In this document: one piece after another, positions 59,604 through 64,000 of the stretch
Position numbering within the stretch: position 1 is the first letter of the stretch
Layout: each line of letters starts with the position of its first letter
Source: Streptomyces sp. P9-A4
GTDB lineage: Bacteria; Actinomycetota; Actinomycetes; Streptomycetales; Streptomycetaceae
Length of the DNA: 64,000 nucleotides
Assembly (NCBI RefSeq): GCF_036634195.1
Contig: NZ_JAZIFY010000001.1
Coordinates: 6,086,501 to 6,150,500 of the forward strand
Reading direction: 5' to 3'
Notes under the pieces: generated by a model
What the model was told of the DNA's origin: nothing
Databases searched by the model: none
What the model saw: only the letters and a program-made list of their open reading frames with translations
Position numbers and translations under genes: made by a program

Positions 59604-60725
59604 CTATAGCCAGCGCCGCCGCTTGAAAACGAAGTACAGCCCCGTGCACACCCCTGCCATCAGCAGGATTGCGAACGGATACCCGCCCGCCCAGTGCAGC
59701 TCCGGCATGTGGTCGAAGTTCATCCCGTAGATCGTTCCCACCAACGTGGGTGCAAACAGAATGGCCGCCCAGGCCGAGATCTTCTTGATCTCCTCGTTCT
59801 GTTCGAAGCCCGCCTCCGCCAGCGCCCGCATCTCCGCGTTCTGCTGCTGGGTGACCAGGGTCGCGTTGACCGTGAGGATGTCCGCGAGGGCCTGGCGGAA
59901 GCCGTCGACGCGTTCGCTCGTGTGGGTCACGTGGTCGGCCACGTCTCGGAGGTAGCGCTGGAGTTCCTCGTCCGTGCCGTACTTGGCGAAGCCGGCCATC
60001 AGGCCGTGCAGCATGCCCACCAGCGGGCGGGTCGCCCGCTGGAACTCGACCATTTCCCGGGAGAGTTCGTAGATGCGGCGGGAGACCGCCGGGTCGCCGC
60101 CGAAGACCTCCGTCTCGATCTCGTCGATGTCGTTCTGGACGCCCGCCACCACCGGCGCGTAGCCGTCGACCACCGCGTCGAGGATCGCGTACAGCACCGC
60201 CTCCGGGCCCAGCGCGAGGAGGTCCGGATCCTGCTCCATGCGCTGCCGGGCCGTCGAGAGGTCCGGGGCCGCCCCGTGGCGGACCGTGATCAGGAAGTCC
60301 GGGCCCACGAAGACGTGCAGCTCGCCGAAGTCGACCTCCTCCTGGGCGTCCAGATAGCGGGCCGCCCGCAGGACCACGAACAGCGTCTCGCCGTACCGTT
60401 CCAGCTTCGGTCGCTGATGGGCCTCCATCGCGTCCTCCACCGCGAGTTCATGGAGGTCGAACTCGGCCGCCAGTGAGTGGAGTTCCTGCTCGGTCGGGCG
60501 CTGCAGGCCGATCCAGGCCATGCCGTCGGGGTGCTCCCGCAGCTGGCGGAAGGTCTCCGCGAGCGTGGTGGGGGAGGAGACCCGGTGCCCGTCGCGGTAC
60601 AGCGTCGACTGCACCACGCTCGGCTCCCCCTCCGCGCGCGGCTCCGGGGGTGGAGGTGCGGACAAGTCCGCGGGCGGCGGTTCGGGCCGGCGGCGCCATG
60701 CCGGGCGGGGGCGGCGGTCGGACAT
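59604..60725 (-). CDS. corA: CorA-type magnesium/cobalt channel
   Basis: A 373-residue protein. The N-terminal 40 residues are Pro/Arg-rich; a cytoplasmic funnel follows (GLQRPTEQELHSLAAEFDLH to EDAMEAHQRPKLERYGETLF), then a long helix, and two membrane helices with the GMN motif (YGMNFDHMPELHWAGGYPF) between them and a basic KRRRWL end. A pentameric ion channel. ATG at 60725 follows AGGAGG. Complete, unlike the C-terminal copy at 46882. Confidence 0.92.
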   Translation of the reverse strand: MSDRRPRPAWRRRPEPPPADLSAPPPPEPRAEGEPSVVQSTLYRDGHRVSSPTTLAETFRQLREHPDGMAWIGLQRPTEQELHSLAAEFDLHELAVEDAMEAHQRPKLERYGETLFVVLRAARYLDAQEEVDFGELHVFVGPDFLITVRHGAAPDLSTARQRMEQDPDLLALGPEAVLYAILDAVVDGYAPVVAGVQNDIDEIETEVFGGDPAVSRRIYELSREMVEFQRATRPLVGMLHGLMAGFAKYGTDEELQRYLRDVADHVTHTSERVDGFRQALADILTVNATLVTQQQNAEMRALAEAGFEQNEEIKKISAWAAILFAPTLVGTIYGMNFDHMPELHWAGGYPFAILLMAGVCTGLYFVFKRRRWL

Positions 60726-60921
60726 CGTCGTACACCTCCTGGATCTTTGGGCCGAGAGCAGGATATATGGGGTGAATCCCCCTCGTAGGTTTCGCGAGGT
60801 TCCGTCGGTCGGGTTCCGTGAGGTCCGTGCGGGTCGCCTCGGGCCTCGCCCCCGCTCAGCCCGCCCCCGGCCTTCTCGTTGCGGACGGAACCTGTCCTCA
60901 TCCCTCGATAGCGTGCTCGTC
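60726..60921. promoter_or_regulatory. Divergent promoter region between corA and the winged-helix gene
   Basis: 196 bp with a lower-GC part at 60755-60790 (AGGATATATGGGG) that may contain the corA promoter. No clear operator dyad or magnesium-sensing leader structure was recognised. Confidence 0.4.
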
Positions 60922-62034
60922 ATGGCCCTCAAGACGACCCACCCCGCGCTCGGCTCCCGCGCCCTGAACCGTGCCACCCTCGACCGGCAGCTGCTCCTGC
61001 GCCCCGCCCCGCTCGGTGTCGAGGAGGCCGTCGGTCACCTCGTCGGGCTCCAGGCGCAGAACACGAAGCCCCCGTACTACGCGCTGGCCGCCCGGCTCGA
61101 CGGGTTCCGGCCCGAGGACCTGTCCGCCGTGATGGAGTCCCGGCGGGTCGCCCGGATCGTCTCCCTGCGGTCCACCGTCCACACCCACACCCCCCGCGAC
61201 GCCGTCGGGCTGCGCCGGCTCGTCCAGGCTGGGGCCATCGACCGGGAGCTGAAGATGTTCCGCAAGGGGCTCGACGGGGTGGACCTCGACCGGCTCACCG
61301 CCCTGGCGACCGCGTACGTCGAGGAGCAGCCCCGGACCTTGAAGGCGCTGCGGGAGCACCTGCTCCAGGAATGGCCGGACGCCGACCCGCAGTCGCTCGG
61401 CATCGCCGCACGCTGTCTGCTGCTGATGGTGCAGGTCACCCCGCGCGGGCTCTGGCGGCGCAGCGGGCAGGTCGCGCTCACCACCGCCGACGTGTGGTTC
61501 GGTGAGCCCGAGGGGGACGCCGCCGGCCTCGACGAGACCGTGCTGCGCTACCTCGGCGCCTTCGGTCCCGCCTCCGTCAAGGACATGCAGACCTGGTGCG
61601 GTCTCACCCGGCTCCGCCCCGCCTTCGAGCGGCTGCGGCCCGGACTGCTCGTCTTCCAGGACGAGCACGGCACCGAACTCTTCGACCTGCCCGACGCGCC
61701 CCGCCCCGACGAGGACACCCCGGCCCCGCCCCGGTTCCTGCCCGAGTTCGACAACCTCCTCCTCTCGCACGCGGACCGCACCCGGGTCGTCTCGGCCGAG
61801 TACCGCTCCCGCAGCTGGACCGGCAACCAGGCGCACCGGGTCTTCTTGCTCGACGGCTTCCTCGCCGGACTCTGGCACCTCGACGAGGGCAAGGACCGCA
61901 CCACGCTCACCATCGAACCCTTCGCACGCGTGCCGCGCGCGGCACGCGCCGCCCTCGCCTCCGAGGCGGAGCGGACCCTCCGGCTCATGACCCCGGCGGG
62001 CACCCGGTACGACATCGTCCACGCGGACCGGTGA
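60922..62034 (+). CDS. Winged-helix DNA-binding protein (HTH_42, YcaQ/AlkX-like)
   Basis: A 370-residue protein. LNRATLDRQLLLRPAPLGVE then AVGHLVGLQAQNTKPPYYAL is the conserved beginning, and the QLLLRP, VGLQAQ and LRSTVHTH motifs define the HTH_42 superfamily, which includes glycosylases that repair DNA interstrand crosslinks. The distal half LPEFDNLLLSHADRTRVV with the family's typical middle Trp-rich strands also fits. Enzyme activity is plausible but the catalytic QxQ or QxD motif is seen only as QAQ. ATG at 60922; GTG at 60913 is an alternative. Confidence 0.8.
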   Translation: MALKTTHPALGSRALNRATLDRQLLLRPAPLGVEEAVGHLVGLQAQNTKPPYYALAARLDGFRPEDLSAVMESRRVARIVSLRSTVHTHTPRDAVGLRRLVQAGAIDRELKMFRKGLDGVDLDRLTALATAYVEEQPRTLKALREHLLQEWPDADPQSLGIAARCLLLMVQVTPRGLWRRSGQVALTTADVWFGEPEGDAAGLDETVLRYLGAFGPASVKDMQTWCGLTRLRPAFERLRPGLLVFQDEHGTELFDLPDAPRPDEDTPAPPRFLPEFDNLLLSHADRTRVVSAEYRSRSWTGNQAHRVFLLDGFLAGLWHLDEGKDRTTLTIEPFARVPRAARAALASEAERTLRLMTPAGTRYDIVHADR

Positions 62035-62132
62035 CGAGACGCCGGGCATGCCGGCGGCGCACGTCGGCGCGGCACTGCCCGGCCCCGGCCCGCGACGACC
62101 GGGATTCGCCCCGGCTCCCCCCGCCCCGACCC

Positions 62133-62948
62133 TTACGGCAGCGCCCCCGCCCGCCGCGCCGCCACCACCGCCTCCATCCGCGTATGCGCGCCCAGCTTCC
62201 TCATCGCCGAGCGGAGGTAGCCCTTCACCGTTTCCGGGCGGAGGCCCAGGCGGTCGGCCGCCGTCGCGTTCGTCGCGCCGGAGGCCACCGCTGCCAGGAC
62301 GTCCGTCTCGCGTGGGGTCAGGGAGACGCCGGGGGTCGTGGGAGCCGCGCCCGAGGCCGATTCGAGGCGGCCGCAGACGGCCAGGAGGCGGTCCCGTAGG
62401 CCGGGGTCGACCACCTGGGGGGCCAGTTCGCGCAGCTCCCCGTACGCCTGGCGGACCTCCTCCCAGGAAGGTCCGGGGGCCGGCGGCGCGGGCAGTTGCC
62501 GAGCCTGGTCCCGTACCGCGAGGGCCTGCTCGACATCGCGGGCCGCCGCCATCGCCGCGTCGAACACGCGCTCGCCGATCGGCAGGGACTCGCGCAGCGC
62601 CCCGTACAGCACGCCACGCACCTTGCGCCGTACGACGACGGGGACGGCGATCACCGAGCGCAGGCCCTCCGCCGAGACCGGGAGGTCGTACTCGTGGGTG
62701 ATGTGCCGCGCCGACCGGTAGTCCGTGACCGCGCACGGCCGCGACAGCGCCAGGCACTTCCCGCCCAGGCCAGAGCCGGCCGAGATCGCGAGGCCGCACA
62801 GCGCGGGCGTCACCGCCCCGCTCAGCTCGGCGATCCGCATCGTGCGGCCCTCCTGGAGCAGTCCGCCGAAGACGACGGGCAGCCCGCTGGCGCGCCGCAG
62901 CCGCAGCAGCGCCGTACGCAGCTCCACCGTTTCCATCCGCTCGGACAC
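62133..62948 (-). CDS. GAF-domain LuxR-family regulator
   Basis: A 271-residue protein. A GAF-like sensor (PVVFGGLLQEGRTMRIAELS to RSVIAVPVVVRRKVRGVLYG) occupies residues 20-150, and the C-terminal LTPRETDVLAAVASGATNAT, ADRLGLRPETVKGYLRSAMR is a LuxR HTH. GTG at 62948 follows AAGGAG. It is divergent from the acyl-CoA synthetase gene at 63040 with a 91-bp gap, and members of this arrangement commonly control the neighbouring acyl-CoA synthetase. Confidence 0.85.
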   Translation of the reverse strand: MSERMETVELRTALLRLRRASGLPVVFGGLLQEGRTMRIAELSGAVTPALCGLAISAGSGLGGKCLALSRPCAVTDYRSARHITHEYDLPVSAEGLRSVIAVPVVVRRKVRGVLYGALRESLPIGERVFDAAMAAARDVEQALAVRDQARQLPAPPAPGPSWEEVRQAYGELRELAPQVVDPGLRDRLLAVCGRLESASGAAPTTPGVSLTPRETDVLAAVASGATNATAADRLGLRPETVKGYLRSAMRKLGAHTRMEAVVAARRAGALP

Positions 62949-63039
62949 GGAACCACTCCTTCACCCCCGAACGGGGGTAGTGAGACCTGGGTCACTGATT
63001 ACACGATGTCCGGGACCGGTCCCGCAATGAGGAGGACGC

Positions 63040-64000
63040 ATGACGGCTACCAGCGCGACCAGCGCGACGGAGAGGTTCCGGGCCGCCCGGGACTTCCTGC
63101 TCCAGTACCGCGAGGACTACGAGACGGCCTACGAGGGCTTCGCCTGGCCCCGGTCCGACCGGTTCAACTGGGCGCTCGACTGGTTCGACGTCATCGCCGA
63201 GGGCAACGACCGGACCGCCCTGCACCTCGTCGAGGAGGACGGCTCCGAGACGAAGGTCGGCTTCGCCGAGATGTCCGCCCGCTCCAACCGGGTCGCGAAC
63301 TGGCTGCGGGCCCAGGGCGTCCGCGCGGGCGACCGGATCGTCGTCATGCTCGGCAACCAGGCCGAGCTGTGGGAGACCGCGCTCGCCGCGATGAAGCTGC
63401 GCGCCGTCCTCATCCCCGCCACCCCGCTCCTCGGCCCCGCCGACCTGCGGGACCGCGTCGAGCGGGGGCGGGCCCGGCATGTCATCGTGCGCGCCGAGGA
63501 CACCGCGAAGTTCGACGACGTCCCCGGGGACTACACACGGATCGCGGTCGGCGGCGACGGGGTGAGCTGGCTGGGCTACGAGCACGCCGCCGACGAGTCG
63601 GACGTGTTCGAGCCCGACGGCGTCACCCTCGCCGACGACACCCTGATGCTGTACTTCACCTCCGGCACGACCGCCCGGCCCAAACTGGTCGAGCACACCC
63701 ACACCTCGTACCCCGTCGGCCACCTCTCGACGATGTACTGGATCGGCCTCGAGCCCGGCGACGTGCACCTCAACATCTCCTCGCCCGGCTGGGCCAAGCA
63801 CGCCTGGTCCAACCTCTTCGCGCCGTGGAACGCGGAGGCGACCGTCTTCATCCACAACTACACGCGCTTCGACCCGGCCCGGCTGATGGACGAGATGGAC
63901 CGGAACGGCGTCACCAGCTTCTGCGCCCCGCCGACCGTGTGGCGGATGCTGATCCAGGCCGACCTGAGCCAGCTCAAGACCCCGCCGCGCGAGGTCGTCG
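63040..64000 (+). CDS. Acyl-CoA synthetase, cut by the window end
   Basis: The first 320 residues of an AMP-binding enzyme. ATG follows GAGGAGG. RFNWALDWFDVIAEGNDRTA near residue 40, YFTSGTTARPKLVEHTHTSY as the P-loop and GWAKHAWSNLFAPWNAEA match the synthetase at 16349-18070 almost position for position, though the present gene lacks that one's Gly-rich extension. Divergent from the GAF-LuxR gene. Probably a fatty-acid or aromatic-acid housekeeping enzyme; the paralogue in the metabolic block may have been copied from it. Confidence 0.9.
   Translation, partial: MTATSATSATERFRAARDFLLQYREDYETAYEGFAWPRSDRFNWALDWFDVIAEGNDRTALHLVEEDGSETKVGFAEMSARSNRVANWLRAQGVRAGDRIVVMLGNQAELWETALAAMKLRAVLIPATPLLGPADLRDRVERGRARHVIVRAEDTAKFDDVPGDYTRIAVGGDGVSWLGYEHAADESDVFEPDGVTLADDTLMLYFTSGTTARPKLVEHTHTSYPVGHLSTMYWIGLEPGDVHLNISSPGWAKHAWSNLFAPWNAEATVFIHNYTRFDPARLMDEMDRNGVTSFCAPPTVWRMLIQADLSQLKTPPREVV

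Overview
The window looks like a piece of a Streptomyces chromosome. Base composition is strongly GC-rich, coding density is high, GTG starts are common, and the gene content is typical: a gamma-butyrolactone (GBL) receptor/synthase pair, TTA codons, RAE/HelR, CBM3, DUF-type small proteins and actinobacterial IS5/IS110 remnants. No rRNA, tRNA, CRISPR array or replication origin was recognised.

Layout. 0-3.8 kb: a Zn-ribbon/OB-fold protein, then an acyl-CoA dehydrogenase-etfB-etfA operon on the minus strand. 3.8-7.5 kb: a GBL signalling locus, with a ScbR/ArpA-type receptor, an AfsA-type synthase, an NAD-dependent reductase/epimerase, a second (pseudo-)receptor and three ARE-like sites. 7.5-18.1 kb: a probable specialised-metabolism block. 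It holds a DoxX-type membrane protein, a Tat-exported vanadium haloperoxidase, an HPP membrane protein, a rhodanese, a cupin, a B12-binding subunit, a very unusual 1108-residue fusion of a glutamate-mutase-like catalytic subunit to an FAD/NAD(P)-binding protein, and an acyl-CoA synthetase. 18-25 kb: secreted M1 peptidase, TetR/AhpD pair, LysR with a TTA codon, secreted beta-helix protein, cold-shock protein, and a deletion scar that fuses the ends of a divergent TetR/MFS pair. 25-42.9 kb: radical SAM protein with an atypical Cys motif, HelR with its RAE, serine hydrolase, mod (molybdate) locus, double-MerR regulator with an erythromycin esterase homologue, flavoprotein, glutamate dehydrogenase, diacylglycerol-kinase-like protein.

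43.1-59.6 kb is an accessory region full of broken genes: EF-hand, two P450 pieces, IS110, CBM3, FGE-like domain, CorA C-terminus, tyrosine recombinase, IS5 pieces, PucR and GyrI-like pieces, and an FAD oxidase. Intact genes sit between them: an RCC1 seven-repeat protein, an SDR-NUDIX pair, and a WXG100-associated polymorphic toxin locus. That locus carries a C-terminal RNase A-like (CdiA-CT) toxin, two immunity-like genes and an orphan toxin tip. 59.6-64 kb returns to conserved chromosome: corA, a winged-helix protein, a GAF-LuxR regulator, and the start of an acyl-CoA synthetase that is a close paralogue of the one in the metabolic block.

How the parts may work together (inference): the GBL receptor and pseudo-receptor probably time expression of the neighbouring metabolic block, in which a B12-dependent carbon-skeleton mutase tethered to a flavoprotein would make an unusual amino-acid building block that the acyl-CoA synthetase activates. 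Two TTA codons, in the LysR gene and the WXG100 gene, would additionally tie those loci to bldA and thus to development.
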